NCBI GenBank assembly: GCA_024400915.1 | Contig: JAKSLX010000002.1 | Location: 205,645-269,644, forward strand | DNA length: 64,000 nt | DNA from: Treponema sp. | GTDB taxonomy: Bacteria > Spirochaetota > Spirochaetia > Treponematales > Treponemataceae | Reading direction: 5' to 3' | Shown here: positions 1-8,452 of the stretch, in pieces | Layout: the number at the start of each line of letters is the position of its first letter | How positions within the stretch are numbered: the stretch's first letter is position 1 | Made by a program: the position numbers and the translations under genes | The notes under the pieces: generated by a model | Database searches by the model: none | Told to the model about the DNA's origin: nothing | The model's input: the letters and a program-made list of their open reading frames with translations, nothing else

Positions 1-378
1 TGAAAAATCAGGATGGGTTCCGTCGTATTTCGTGTTTATAAGATGATGGTGGGTGTGGTAGAGACGTATGCTGTTCTTGTCTACGATTGAAAAAATATCT
101 ACTTCCGGAAGGTCAGCTGCAACTCCGTCAAAATATTCACAGAGCTTAGGCTGGCTCAAATTCTTTGTAAAGCCATAAATCCTAGAAACCAGTGCTGTGG
201 TGTTCTGCAGGTTCTGATTGAAGGCTTTGTTGTTGGATTTTATGTTTATTATAAGACCACCGGAACTCAATAAAATTGTTACAGAAACAATCAATGCAAC
301 CTGAGTCCTTGTAATTATTTTCCGTAGGCTAGTAAGATTCCCTTTTGTTTGTTCGGAAGATTTTTTTCTTTTCTTCAT
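1..378 (-). CDS. Sensor protein, N-terminal part (CitA/DcuS-like), cut by window edge
   Basis: The reading frame opens with ATG at 378 and runs off the left edge of the window without a stop (126 codons visible). A lysine/arginine-rich start is followed by one hydrophobic segment (about residues 25-46), then an extracytoplasmic region. The stretch with IVDKNSIRLYHTHHH and THPDF resembles the sCache domain of CitA/DcuS-type sensors, which carry an R-x-x-H-P signature. The output domain (histidine kinase, cyclase or other) lies outside the window, so the class is not certain. It is divergent from the gene at 547. Confidence 0.7.
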   Translation of the reverse strand, partial: MKKRKKSSEQTKGNLTSLRKIITRTQVALIVSVTILLSSGGLIINIKSNNKAFNQNLQNTTALVSRIYGFTKNLSQPKLCEYFDGVAADLPEVDIFSIVDKNSIRLYHTHHHLINTKYDGTHPDFS

Positions 379-473
379 AGTTGTAGTTTAACACATAAAA
401 AACTTTCTAAAAGGCTTTTGAAAGTAAAAAAAATCGCGTGAAAAAAATATGTGTTATTAATACTTTCAAAAAA

Positions 474-501
474 TTGAATATTTTTTCTGTGGGGGTATTA
501 T
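474..501 (+). promoter_or_regulatory. Candidate promoter for the PQ-loop/SGNH gene
   Basis: TTGAAT (474-479), 16-bp spacer, TATTAT (496-501). It lies 45 bp before the start codon at 547. A GAGG ribosome binding site at 535-538 precedes the ATG by 8 bases. Confidence 0.5.
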
Positions 502-546
502 ACAAACAACTTCTACGGAAGATCAAAAATCAATGAGGTATTAAGA

Positions 547-1509
547 ATGAATTTAGCACATCTTTTTGAAGCAGGCATGCTTGTATGTTTTGGATTTTCC
601 TGGCCAATCAATGTCGTAAAAGCCTATAGGGCTCAGACGGCAAAGAGCACAAGCCTTGCGTTTATCTGTCTTATCATTACGGGTTATGTTGCAGGCATTA
701 CAGCAAAAATTATAAACGGACAGTTTAATTATGTTCTTGCCGTATATTTCCTTAATCTTGCAATTGTATTTGCAAATGTTGTTGTTTTTTTCAGAAATAA
801 GGCTCTGGACAGAAAGAGAGACGAATTGCATCTTAATGGTGTGGATTTTAAAAAGTTTGTTCCACAGAAGGAAAACTTTTCTTTCTCAAATGCGGAAGAC
901 TACGATTACATTCCAGAAAGAATGCGTGAGGTTCAGGAAAAGAAATACAATGTTGTATTGCTTGGGGGAAACTATGACAGTTCAATTCCCCTTAAGCAGC
1001 TGGAAGATGAGTTCAGTCTTGATTTTGAGTTGATCAATAAAAGTGCTTCTGGACTTTCAGTTAAAAATGCTGTTGAGTTCTATCTTAAGGAAGTGGAAAA
1101 ACTTAAATCCGACGGAATCATCATTCGCCTTGGGGCAGAGGATATGGATCTTTTCAAAAGCAATCCTTCTGAATTTGACAGCCTCTATCTTAAGCTGCTT
1201 TCAACAATAAAAATGTTCAACAGCAGGAGCCGCATTGCCCTTGTTTCTATGAACAATTCAAACAAGGAAGCTTCAGTAGATTCCATGAACAATCATATTA
1301 AGGCAATTGCATCATCAGAGCAGGCCGTATATGTAGACCTTGCTTATGCAACACTGTGGAATCCTAAGGCAACAAAGGCATCAGTTGATTTTGCCAGAAA
1401 TATGGGTCTTAATGTTAAGAAACCGATATTTGATGTTGCAAAAATAATCTATAGCTTTGCAGTTAGTAACATTGCGGAAGAAAAACAGTCTGAGACTTAT
1501 GCGGGCTAA
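547..1509 (+). CDS. PQ-loop (SWEET-like) membrane domain fused to an SGNH-hydrolase-like domain
   Basis: 320 residues. Residues 1-85 form about three hydrophobic helices; the segment FSWPINVVKAYRAQTAKSTS matches the PQ-loop pattern of SemiSWEET/PQ-loop transporters (W-P, then K-S-T-S). After a charged linker (85-130), residues 135-300 look like an alpha/beta SGNH/GDSL-hydrolase fold: VVLLGGNYDSS at the usual block I place, then IIIRLGAEDMDLF where block III would be, then VYVDLAYATLW. The usual G-D-S and G-x-N-D residues are not intact, so hydrolase activity is doubtful. The gene stands alone between a divergent sensor gene and a bidirectional terminator. Function unknown; the two domain assignments are by pattern only. 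Confidence 0.75.
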   Translation: MNLAHLFEAGMLVCFGFSWPINVVKAYRAQTAKSTSLAFICLIITGYVAGITAKIINGQFNYVLAVYFLNLAIVFANVVVFFRNKALDRKRDELHLNGVDFKKFVPQKENFSFSNAEDYDYIPERMREVQEKKYNVVLLGGNYDSSIPLKQLEDEFSLDFELINKSASGLSVKNAVEFYLKEVEKLKSDGIIIRLGAEDMDLFKSNPSEFDSLYLKLLSTIKMFNSRSRIALVSMNNSNKEASVDSMNNHIKAIASSEQAVYVDLAYATLWNPKATKASVDFARNMGLNVKKPIFDVAKIIYSFAVSNIAEEKQSETYAG

Positions 1510-1516
1510 TTAAAAA

Positions 1517-1555
1517 AAGGATGTCCAATGAACATATATGTTTTTGGACATCCTT
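1517..1555. terminator. Bidirectional intrinsic terminator
   Basis: An 11-bp perfect stem AAGGATGTCCA / TGGACATCCTT with A residues before and pyrimidines after. It separates two converging genes that stop at 1509 (+) and 1563 (-), so it probably serves both. Confidence 0.8.
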
Positions 1556-1562
1556 CTATCTG

Positions 1563-2411
1563 TCATTTAATTTTGAGCACGGTTCTCATGGCCAAATCCA
1601 TCAATGGATCTGGAAGAACTTTCTTTATCAATATGTAAGGCTTTGCCATGTAGCCCTTTGCATACCTTTGTTTTGGATGTTTTGCAAGGACAGCCTTTAC
1701 AATTACCTCTGCAATCTTCAATGGAGGTGTCATTTTTCCTGACTTGTAGTGTTTTTCAAGATAGGTTGCAGCGTTTATGGCATTATCTTTATATTCCGTG
1801 TTTTCGGACTGCTTTCTTAAGTTGTCTGTTGCAATGAAGCCCCAGTCAGTCTGAATCATTCCTGGCTCAATCAATATTACGTCTATGCCGAAAGGTTTTA
1901 CTTCAAGACGCATTGCATCACTTAATGCTTCAACTGCATATTTTGTAGCGTGATACCATCCGCCAAAAGGTGCAGTGAATCTTCCTGCCATTGATGAAAT
2001 GTTTACGATTTTTCCAAAGTGATTTTTTCTCATTGAAGGAATAACCATCTTTGAAAGCTCGGCAAGTCCAAATACATTTACATCAAACTGCCTTTTTGCT
2101 TCTTCTGCCGGAACATTTTCAATGGCTCCGTAACTACCGTATCCTGCATTGTTTATAAGGATATCGATTGATCCTTCTTTTGAAAGAATTTCATCCACGC
2201 AATTCTTTATTGATTTTGAATCCGTAAGGTCCATGGGAAGAATGTTGATTCCCTGCTTTTCAAGGTCCGCCATGCGTTCCAGTCTTCTTGCGGCTCCATA
2301 GACATTCATTCCAAGTTGCCTGAGAAGAATGGCGGTTTCAAATCCGATGCCTGATGAAGCTCCCGTCACAAGAGCGGTCTTACCTTTAATGTTGCTTTTC
2401 ATGGGTTTCAT
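1563..2411 (-). CDS. Short-chain dehydrogenase/reductase (SDR)
   Basis: 282 residues, the usual length of a classical SDR. The cofactor motif TGASSGIG is at residues 16-23, NNAG at 87-90, the catalytic serine in VNISS near 139 and the Y-x-x-x-K pair at Y153/K157 (WYHATK). It should reduce or oxidise a small alcohol/ketone with NAD(P)H; the substrate cannot be told. A second in-frame ATG at codon 4 is an alternative start and neither has a clear ribosome binding site. It follows the GH120 gene on the same strand but is separated from it by a terminator-like hairpin. Confidence 0.9.
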   Translation of the reverse strand: MKPMKSNIKGKTALVTGASSGIGFETAILLRQLGMNVYGAARRLERMADLEKQGINILPMDLTDSKSIKNCVDEILSKEGSIDILINNAGYGSYGAIENVPAEEAKRQFDVNVFGLAELSKMVIPSMRKNHFGKIVNISSMAGRFTAPFGGWYHATKYAVEALSDAMRLEVKPFGIDVILIEPGMIQTDWGFIATDNLRKQSENTEYKDNAINAATYLEKHYKSGKMTPPLKIAEVIVKAVLAKHPKQRYAKGYMAKPYILIKKVLPDPLMDLAMRTVLKIK

Positions 2412-2423
2412 TATAAAACAATA

Positions 2424-2462
2424 ACCCGCAGAATTTACCGTGGTGGCAAATTTTGCGGGTTA
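2424..2462 (-). terminator. Terminator after the GH120 gene
   Basis: On the minus strand an AACCCGCA / TGCGGGTT stem, extended by an A/T-rich pair, is followed by ATTGTTTTAT. It lies between the stop of the xylosidase (2487) and the start of the SDR gene (2411). Confidence 0.6.
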
Positions 2463-2486
2463 AAAGGAATTATTCTACTGATTCAA

Positions 2487-4526
2487 TTAGAACTCAGCCT
2501 TGAAATTTTTCTTTACGCTTGCGAATGGTCCTGGAAGAGGATTTACATCACGCTTGTTTCCAAAGATGTCTGTATTGAAAACGATTTCGCTTCCGTCTGG
2601 ATTTTCAAATTTCTGCTCGCTTTCAAATGCTTCTCCAAGGACTTCTGTAGAAATAATTCCGCAGTTGCTTTCCTTGATGAAGTCATATGCGTTTGTCTTG
2701 AATGTCCATTTTCCGTTCTTTTCTTCAAGGGAATAAGTAACGGTGTTTGTCTTGTCTACTACAGGATTCTTTTCATTTTTTGTAGGCTTTGCACCGTTGA
2801 AGTACCAGTTGCCCTTTGCCCAAACAGGAAGAGGGTTGTAGTAGCGGTCGCTTGGTGCGCTTCCGAGTCCGCAGTATCCGTCAAACTGCTTTACCCATTC
2901 TTCGTAGGTTGGACACATGTCGTAGGTGTGTGTACCAGCGATGAAGTTTCCGTCTGTCCATTCATTGTCGCTCATCATCTTTGACAATTTCTTAAGGCCT
3001 GGGCGCATTGGCTGCTGCATGAAGATGTTGTTGTAGATGCGGCAGTCACCGTGGAGAATGCTCATGAAGCCCATGATTTCCGTTCTGTGTGGAACATGGT
3101 ATGGAGTATAGCGAACGGCCTGGTTCTGTCTCTTTTCTGTGAGGGCACCGTTGAGGACTCCGTGTCCAACTGCTGTCCATGAACCTGCAAAGAAGTTGTG
3201 TACCATGGCAAGACCCTGTGTAGGAAGCTTGAGGTTTGCGTCTGAGAGGAAAATGTTGTTGTCAAGGAGTGTTGGACCGTGGCTTACTTCGATGAAGATG
3301 TCTTCTCCACATGAAAGATCAAGATTTTCTGGTCTAAGGAGATAGTCGCGAGCAAGAGTGTTGTCGTGGAAAAGGTTCTGGCTTACGCGTGTTCCCTGTG
3401 CCTGCCAGTCAAGCCAGAGTCCGCGAGTACAGTGATGGAAATGGTTGCGGCGGATGATTACGTCGATGGCGGCGTGCATCTTGATGCCACCGATTTCAGC
3501 ACCTGCAAGATTCTGCTTGTTGTTGATGTTGTGGATGTGGTTGTCTTCGATGATAGAGAAAACTCCACCAAGGTGTCCTACGATACCGGTCTGTCCACAG
3601 TCGTGGATATCGCAGCGGCGGATGATGTGGCTTCCGATTCTTTCTTTTGTCCAGCCTTCGATCTGAGCCTGGCAGATGTTGTCGCGTTCTGTCTGAGTTC
3701 CGTCCTTGAATTTGAGCTTTGACCACTTGTTGTCGTTGTTTGGCTGCTTGTATTTACCGAGGGAAATTCCCGAACACTTTGAATGGCTTACTTCACAGTC
3801 TTCGATGATCCAGCCCTTTGACCAGTGAGGTCCGATCATTCCTTCCTGATATGCAGTTGGAGGAGCCCACTGGGTTGCAGCCTTGCATACTGTAAAGCCG
3901 CTCAAGGTGATGTATCCGCGGCCTTCTTCGCTAGGGTAGAAGCAGTTTTCGCGTACAGTGATTTCTACATTTTCCTTGTTTGGATCCTTGCCCTGGAAAT
4001 TTGCGTAGATTACTGTTTCATCAGTCTTTTCGTCCTGTTCCGTGTACCAGACATGCTTTGTGAATTCCTTGTCCCATGACTTGATGTTGTCTTCAACAGG
4101 TTTTTCAACGGCTTCCATTGTCGTAACTTCGTAGAGAGACTTGTTATTGAGGAAAACTTCACCTGTATGTGCAACAAAGTTTACGTTGAACCAATCACCT
4201 GCAACTTTAACTGTATATGGATTGTATGATCCAAAGATTCCGTTTGGAATGCGTGCAACCCAGACCTGTCCCTTTACCTTTTTCCAGTTCTTGATTTCTT
4301 CAGCACCAGTGATGACGGCCTTCCTGTATTCTGCTGAACGGTATGTGATTCTCTTGTCTTCTGTACCGCCGTTAACAGGGTTTACATATTCGCGGTAGAC
4401 ACCAGGAGCAACGATGATTTCATCGCCCGGCTTTGCAATTCTTGCAGCTTCATTAATCTGTTTGAAAGGATTTTCTTTTGTTCCGCTTCCACAAGTTGCG
4501 GCATTAATATCTACATAATAAATCAT
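2487..4526 (-). CDS. GH120 beta-xylosidase (right-handed beta-helix)
   Basis: About 679 residues from the ATG at 4526. This start is chosen because AAGGTGG lies just before it; the frame extends to 4559 only through a TTG. The protein matches the Thermoanaerobacterium saccharolyticum XylC type of GH120: an N-terminal YYVDINAATCGSGTKENPF beta-helix opening, GIFGSYNPY, WAPPTAYQEGMIGPHWSKGW, then GLWLDWQAQGTRVSQNLF and EVSHGP. The Asp in LWLDW (about D373 from this start) and the Glu in IEVSHGP (about E413) align with the XylC nucleophile and acid/base; the segment between them is longer here than in XylC. No signal peptide is seen, so it probably cleaves xylo-oligosaccharides in the cytoplasm. 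It forms its own transcription unit. Confidence 0.88.
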   Translation of the reverse strand: MIYYVDINAATCGSGTKENPFKQINEAARIAKPGDEIIVAPGVYREYVNPVNGGTEDKRITYRSAEYRKAVITGAEEIKNWKKVKGQVWVARIPNGIFGSYNPYTVKVAGDWFNVNFVAHTGEVFLNNKSLYEVTTMEAVEKPVEDNIKSWDKEFTKHVWYTEQDEKTDETVIYANFQGKDPNKENVEITVRENCFYPSEEGRGYITLSGFTVCKAATQWAPPTAYQEGMIGPHWSKGWIIEDCEVSHSKCSGISLGKYKQPNNDNKWSKLKFKDGTQTERDNICQAQIEGWTKERIGSHIIRRCDIHDCGQTGIVGHLGGVFSIIEDNHIHNINNKQNLAGAEIGGIKMHAAIDVIIRRNHFHHCTRGLWLDWQAQGTRVSQNLFHDNTLARDYLLRPENLDLSCGEDIFIEVSHGPTLLDNNIFLSDANLKLPTQGLAMVHNFFAGSWTAVGHGVLNGALTEKRQNQAVRYTPYHVPHRTEIMGFMSILHGDCRIYNNIFMQQPMRPGLKKLSKMMSDNEWTDGNFIAGTHTYDMCPTYEEWVKQFDGYCGLGSAPSDRYYNPLPVWAKGNWYFNGAKPTKNEKNPVVDKTNTVTYSLEEKNGKWTFKTNAYDFIKESNCGIISTEVLGEAFESEQKFENPDGSEIVFNTDIFGNKRDVNPLPGPFASVKKNFKAEF

Positions 4527-4613
4527 ATTTCCACCTTGCTGCTCTATGCAACATATCAATTATAGTCCAGCAGGTAGGAATATCAAGTAATATTTTGTTA
4601 AGGTCTGGATAAA

Positions 4614-4895
4614 TCAGGTTGATTCAAAAAGCAAGGTTCCTTTTTCCCGATCAAGAACTTCCTTTTCAAACTCCCGAGCCGTATTCTCTATGCTGGTTTC
4701 ATAGCCTGTAAGGGCTGCAAAGGGGGCAAATTGGGCTGCTCTTTTGTCCGGTTCCATTCTTTTGTGGTTAGCTGAATCTGGGTGAGGCAGGTTTAGCATG
4801 TCATCGTAATCATGCTGGTTTTCCATATGTTCTTCCGTATTTTGTAGTTGTTCTGCTGCTGCGATAAACTTGTTCAGTTGAAAATTCCATTCCAT
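4614..4895 (-). CDS. YolD-like small protein linked to Y-family polymerase
   Basis: 93 residues, ATG at 4895. The segment from LPHPDSANHKRMEP to AAQFAPFAALTGYE is the typical signature of the small proteins encoded next to UmuC-like DNA polymerases in Clostridia and relatives (R-A-A-Q-F-A/S-P-F-A-A-L-T-G-Y). Their exact role is not established; they are thought to belong to the SOS/translesion cassette. Here the polymerase gene lies 1.3 kb downstream on the same strand, with an opposite-strand HD-GYP gene between them. The minus strand just upstream has TACTAT as a possible -10 box. Confidence 0.75.
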   Translation of the reverse strand: MEWNFQLNKFIAAAEQLQNTEEHMENQHDYDDMLNLPHPDSANHKRMEPDKRAAQFAPFAALTGYETSIENTAREFEKEVLDREKGTLLFEST

Positions 4896-4960
4896 AAAAA
4901 TATAGTATTAAAGTTAATTTTTGTCTTGTGACTCATCCCATAAAATAAACTCATTGTCCT

Positions 4961-4988
4961 TTGATTTTTTCCAGAATGACATTATAAT
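4961..4988 (+). promoter_or_regulatory. Promoter of the HD-GYP gene
   Basis: TTGATT (4961-4966), 16-bp spacer, TATAAT (4983-4988). Transcription would start near 4995, which rules out upstream in-frame starts for the following gene and favours the ATG at 5026 (or 4999). Confidence 0.65.
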
Positions 4989-5025
4989 TTTGTTATATAT
5001 GTGGAAGGCGGCAAAATTGAATAAG

Positions 5026-6216
5026 ATGAAAAATCACCTGTTTGCTTATGTTTTTGTTGTTTTCGGATTTATTTGTGCTTCATTAAGCGTTGTCTGGGTG
5101 ATTAACGAAAATAAAAGGATGCATTCCATTTCTCTGATTTCAGAATCAGGCCTCAATGATGTAAGGTCTGGTAAAGACATTGATATAGAATTTGAAATTC
5201 CACTTCGTGCTGACGGCCAGTTGAATTGCTGGAAACAGAATGCGAGCCTTTGGGGAAGTCAGTATGATGTCTATATATACAATAATTCAAGATACACGGT
5301 AAAAAACTGGATTCTAAAAATCAAAAAGCCGGCATACTATCATCTGGATTCTTTCTGGAACGGGAATTTTACGGATAATGAAGGCGAGGATTTCATAACG
5401 GTTGAACCTTCTGTTTCTGCAATGAATATAACCATTCCTTCCCATGACAGGATAAAGATAGGTTTTGTCATGCATACGAAAAAACTGCTGAATGCCATGG
5501 ATTTTAATATTGAGTTGACTTACGATCACTCCCTTGTAAAAGACCCTGTATTCATCGTTGGAATTCTGCTCTTTTTCTTTGGTCTTCTGTATATTATCGT
5601 TGTTCATATTGTTGATTATCATCTTAAAAAGCAGGCTGCATTGATGAATGAAAAAATCAACAGCCTTGTGGGGATTTGTGCCCGCTTCATAGATTTGCGC
5701 GATGAATATACAAAAACCCATTCATCAAATGTTGCTGAATATTCCAGAAAGATTGCAAGGGAAATGGGATTGGACGAAGAGTTCCAGAAGAACATTTACT
5801 GTCTTGGAATGCTTCATGATACGGGAAAAGTTCTGATACCAAGGGAAATCATCTGCAAACCTGGAAAACTCAGTGAAGAAGAATGGAATGAAATGAAAAA
5901 GCACACTATTTATGGCGGAAAGCTTCTGGATGACTTTGAAGGACTCAAGGATCTTCAGACGGTTGCTCTCCATCATCATGAAAGGTATGACGGCAAGGGC
6001 TATCCAAAGGGTCTTTCCGGCAAAGACATTCCACTTGAGGCGAGAATCGTATGCGTTGCAGATTCTTTTGACGCCATGCATACGAACCGTTCGTACCGCA
6101 AAAGGCTTACTGATGAAGAAATCCTTAAGGAACTCATTGAAAATTGCGGAACCCAGTTTGATCCAAAAATAGCGGAGGCAATGATTTCCCTCATCAAAAA
6201 AGGTGAGATCAGTTAG
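5026..6216 (+). CDS. Membrane HD-GYP phosphodiesterase with a CBM2-like outer domain
   Basis: 396 residues from the ATG at 5026. Membrane helices at about 6-27 and 174-196 enclose an extracytoplasmic domain. In that domain WGSQYDVYIYNNS, NWILKI, FWNG and, later, IPSHDRIKIGFV follow the pattern of family-2 cellulose-binding modules (W-x-x-x-Y..., N-x-S, W, W-N, then I-P...G-F). The cytoplasmic part is an HD-GYP domain: HDTGK at 264-268 and HHHERYDGKGYP at 316-327, so it should hydrolyse c-di-GMP. The architecture suggests a receptor that couples contact with plant polysaccharide to c-di-GMP breakdown; this link is inferred. It lies between the YolD-like gene and the Y-family polymerase but on the other strand. 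Confidence 0.85.
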   Translation: MKNHLFAYVFVVFGFICASLSVVWVINENKRMHSISLISESGLNDVRSGKDIDIEFEIPLRADGQLNCWKQNASLWGSQYDVYIYNNSRYTVKNWILKIKKPAYYHLDSFWNGNFTDNEGEDFITVEPSVSAMNITIPSHDRIKIGFVMHTKKLLNAMDFNIELTYDHSLVKDPVFIVGILLFFFGLLYIIVVHIVDYHLKKQAALMNEKINSLVGICARFIDLRDEYTKTHSSNVAEYSRKIAREMGLDEEFQKNIYCLGMLHDTGKVLIPREIICKPGKLSEEEWNEMKKHTIYGGKLLDDFEGLKDLQTVALHHHERYDGKGYPKGLSGKDIPLEARIVCVADSFDAMHTNRSYRKRLTDEEILKELIENCGTQFDPKIAEAMISLIKKGEIS

Positions 6217-6222
6217 TTTTTT

Positions 6223-7749
6223 TTACGCCTGATGTCCTCCAATCTGACGGTTTCTTGTCATTGTCATGGCAGATTCCTGAAGGCTCAGGCCCCTTACAAG
6301 GGTATTCTTTCCGTATTTGTCTTTCATTGAAAGTACGGCCGCCTGAATTTTCCTGGCCTTGTCGTTTTCAAGTTTTTCGTTTTCCCTGCATTTCCGTTCA
6401 TCGTCAGAATCAAAAAGGCTTGGAGTCCACCAGCTGTCTTTATTTGAGTAATCTTCTTCCGTTGTGATTTCCGAAGCTACAAGGAAGAGGCGCCTTATCG
6501 AAAACTTTGGGTTTGTTATGGCGCGGTACATTCTTTCGAAAGAATCGCAGATAGTGTCAATGTTCTGAGTAAAGGATTTGAAATTCATTCTTCCTTGTAC
6601 CGGTGAAGGCTGCAGTCTTCCGTAGCCGTCCTTGCAAAGGTTTATTTCATTTATTTCATCCCGTGTCATGAACCTTATTTGCTCTGCATTCTCGATGTCA
6701 TATCCGATGTATAGACAAATCTGTTTTACAAGCAGTTTTTTCTGGACCAGATCCAGAGAAAGAAGTTCTGCCATTTCCCTTACGATTATGATTCCTTCTT
6801 CATATTCATAGGCTCTTGGAAGAACCTGCCCGTTTGTAAGGCTGTGATTTTGAGGTTTGTAATCCTTTATCTGCTTTATGGTGCAGGGCTCGTATCCCCA
6901 GGCGTGATCAATCAGAAGTTCCGCGTTGATGCCGAATTCCTTGTACAGAAGATTTTCGTTGATAAAATCATTCTGCTTGCCAATGGAACAGCGGGCAATG
7001 TCCCCCAGCGTATGGATTCCGTATTTTGCAAGGCGGTTTGCGGTTCCTGCTCCGATTCTCCATATGTCGGTAATGGGCTGGTGTGGCCAAAGTTTCTTTC
7101 TGAATTCAATTTCATCCAGTTCCGCTATGCGGACTCCCTTTCTGTCCGGTGCAAGTTTTTTTGCAACAACATCCATGGCAACCTTTGCTATGAAAAGGTT
7201 TGGACCGATTCCTGCTGTAGCCGTAATGCCCGTGGCATCATAGACTTCATGAATCATCTTTACCGTAAGTTCGTGTGCTGTCATTCCGTAGAGCTTGAGG
7301 TATGGTGTTGCATCGATGAAAACTTCGTCAATGGAATAGACGTGGATGTCTTCCGGGGCTATGTATTTTAGGTATATGCCATAAATCCTGCTGGAATATT
7401 CTATGTATAAAGCCATCCTCGGCTTTGCTATCACATAGTCTATTTCATAATCCCCGCAGTCATTGAGCACATCTGCAAGGTAGGATTTTGCAAAGAATTT
7501 TTTTGAAGGGAGTTTCATTCTCCGTTCATTGTTGGCCTGATCTATTTTCTGCTTTGCCTCAAAAAGTCTTGGACGGCCAGGAACTCCAAAAGCTTTGAGG
7601 GAAGGGGAAACTGCAAGACATATTGTCTTTTCGCTGCGGTCCGGATCTGCCACAAGAAGATTTGTCTTCAGTGGGTTCATTCCCCGTTCAACGCATTCTA
7701 CGGAGGCGTAAAAGGATTTCAAGTCTATTGCGATGTAGGTTCTGTCCAT
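6223..7749 (-). CDS. Y-family (UmuC/DinB-like) translesion DNA polymerase
   Basis: 508 residues. The first catalytic aspartate is in YIAIDLKSFYASVEC (D9) and the second pair in YSIDEVFIDAT (D141/E142), both as in Y-family polymerases. A helix-hairpin-helix region follows (WRIGAGTANRLAKYGIHTLGDIA) and a little-finger domain near NHSLTNGQVLPR. It copies past damaged bases, probably under damage control. The usual partner, a YolD-like protein, is at 4614. Three GTATACT repeats lie directly upstream. No strong ribosome binding site is seen before the ATG at 7749. It stops 6 bp from the convergent HD-GYP stop. Confidence 0.9.
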   Translation of the reverse strand: MDRTYIAIDLKSFYASVECVERGMNPLKTNLLVADPDRSEKTICLAVSPSLKAFGVPGRPRLFEAKQKIDQANNERRMKLPSKKFFAKSYLADVLNDCGDYEIDYVIAKPRMALYIEYSSRIYGIYLKYIAPEDIHVYSIDEVFIDATPYLKLYGMTAHELTVKMIHEVYDATGITATAGIGPNLFIAKVAMDVVAKKLAPDRKGVRIAELDEIEFRKKLWPHQPITDIWRIGAGTANRLAKYGIHTLGDIARCSIGKQNDFINENLLYKEFGINAELLIDHAWGYEPCTIKQIKDYKPQNHSLTNGQVLPRAYEYEEGIIIVREMAELLSLDLVQKKLLVKQICLYIGYDIENAEQIRFMTRDEINEINLCKDGYGRLQPSPVQGRMNFKSFTQNIDTICDSFERMYRAITNPKFSIRRLFLVASEITTEEDYSNKDSWWTPSLFDSDDERKCRENEKLENDKARKIQAAVLSMKDKYGKNTLVRGLSLQESAMTMTRNRQIGGHQA

Positions 7750-7768
7750 GCTGCTTTACCCGTTATAA

Positions 7769-7803
7769 GTATACTGTATTTTGTATACTGTATCTAGTAT
7801 ACT
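7769..7803 (-). promoter_or_regulatory. Three GTATACT iterons upstream of the polymerase gene
   Basis: The heptamer GTATACT starts at 7769, 7783 and 7797, exactly 14 bp apart, with GTAT also repeated inside the first two units. The sites lie 20-54 bp before the polymerase ATG and contain possible -10 boxes for that gene, so a regulator bound here would block or assist the promoter. The binding protein is not known. Confidence 0.65.
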
Positions 7804-7863
7804 ATATGGCAGGTATCAGTTTTTGATAGAGGGTGAGTTTTTGAGCGGTATATTCGTGACAGT

Positions 7864-7876
7864 GGGGACAGACCCC
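7864..7876. repeat. Dispersed palindrome GGGGACAGACCCC, copy 1
   Basis: A 13-bp near-palindrome found three times in the window: here, inside galT (59491-59503) and, in reverse orientation, near the right end (63578-63590). It resembles short REP-type sequences; no transposase lies near. Confidence 0.6.
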
Positions 7877-7902
7877 TATGACTTGGTCGAGAAGCAAAAA
7901 AA

Positions 7903-7930
7903 AAGGCACCAGTTTTACAACCAGTGCCTT
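7903..7930 (-). terminator. Original chromosomal terminator of tRNA-Lys, now detached
   Basis: AAGGCAC (7903-7909) pairs with GTGCCTT (7924-7930), followed on the minus strand by nine U residues. It is the left-hand counterpart of the terminator at 42890-42915 but with a different loop and a shorter stem. It directly follows the displaced tRNA 3' end, as expected for the chromosomal half of an interrupted tRNA gene. Confidence 0.75.
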
Positions 7931-7977
7931 ATGTGAGCTATTGCAGACTCGAACTGCAGACAGCCGCCTTAAAAGGG
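7924..7977. repeat. Attachment site, left copy (tRNA-Lys 3' part)
   Basis: 54 bp identical to 42909-42962, same orientation. It holds 44 nt of tRNA-Lys from the anticodon loop to the discriminator base, plus 10 nt of the terminator arm. Identity stops at 7977, where the sequence turns from tRNA to TAAGGAAT. The two copies are 34,985 bp apart. Confidence 0.92.
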
Positions 7978-8110
7978 TAAGGAATATTGACTTGTCGTCA
8001 CGATTATTTTTTATAAGTTAATTATAGTTCTACAACTATGCTTACATTCTAGTATCTTTCGAATTCGGTGTCAAATAATTACTTTTCACTGTTTTAAGTT
8101 AATTATAGTT

Positions 8111-8133
8111 TTTCTTTACTCTTTGCTATACTC
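8111..8133 (+). repeat. 23-bp repeat near the left end, also at 42760-42782
   Basis: A perfect 23-bp match (core TTTCTTTACTC then TTTGCTATACTC) with 42760-42782, in the same orientation. Its distance to the attachment core is 134 bp on the left and 126 bp on the right. GTTTCTTTACTC occurs once more at 42735-42746. These may be integrase or excisionase arm sites. Confidence 0.7.
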
Positions 8134-8231
8134 CTTGCATCACACATCACCGCCCTGGAAAAGCGTTCGTTCCACGCCACGCATCCGCGTAGCGTTCCCT
8201 CTCTATATGCCCTGTAAAAATGACATTTCAT

Positions 8232-8307
8232 TAGACCGCAATGTTCAGTCCAAAAAGAAAAACAAGACCGCACAATAATGGTCGCAAGCGCCCAGCATTG
8301 TGGTCTA
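8232..8307. repeat. Inverted repeat A of the left end
   Basis: TAGACCGCAATG (8232-8243) and CATTGTGGTCTA (8296-8307) pair over 12 bp with one G-U type mismatch. The interior holds a further partial copy of the arm (AAGACCGCAC...ATGGTC). Confidence 0.6.
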
Positions 8308-8452
8308 GAAAAAACATCAGCTTATGTTGCTAACCTGAGCAATACCCAAACCGCAGTTCCTCTTTCAACCTCAGCTTCATTTGCTTGCCACCGCACAAAA
8401 GCTAGCTGTAGAAAAACAGGCATGCAAACAGAAGATGTCGCTTTTACCCTTT

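Noticed and set aside
7919..7977. Second tRNA gene at the left end
   Set aside because: Only the 3' part is present; the 5' half is missing, so it is the attachment-site copy and not a gene.
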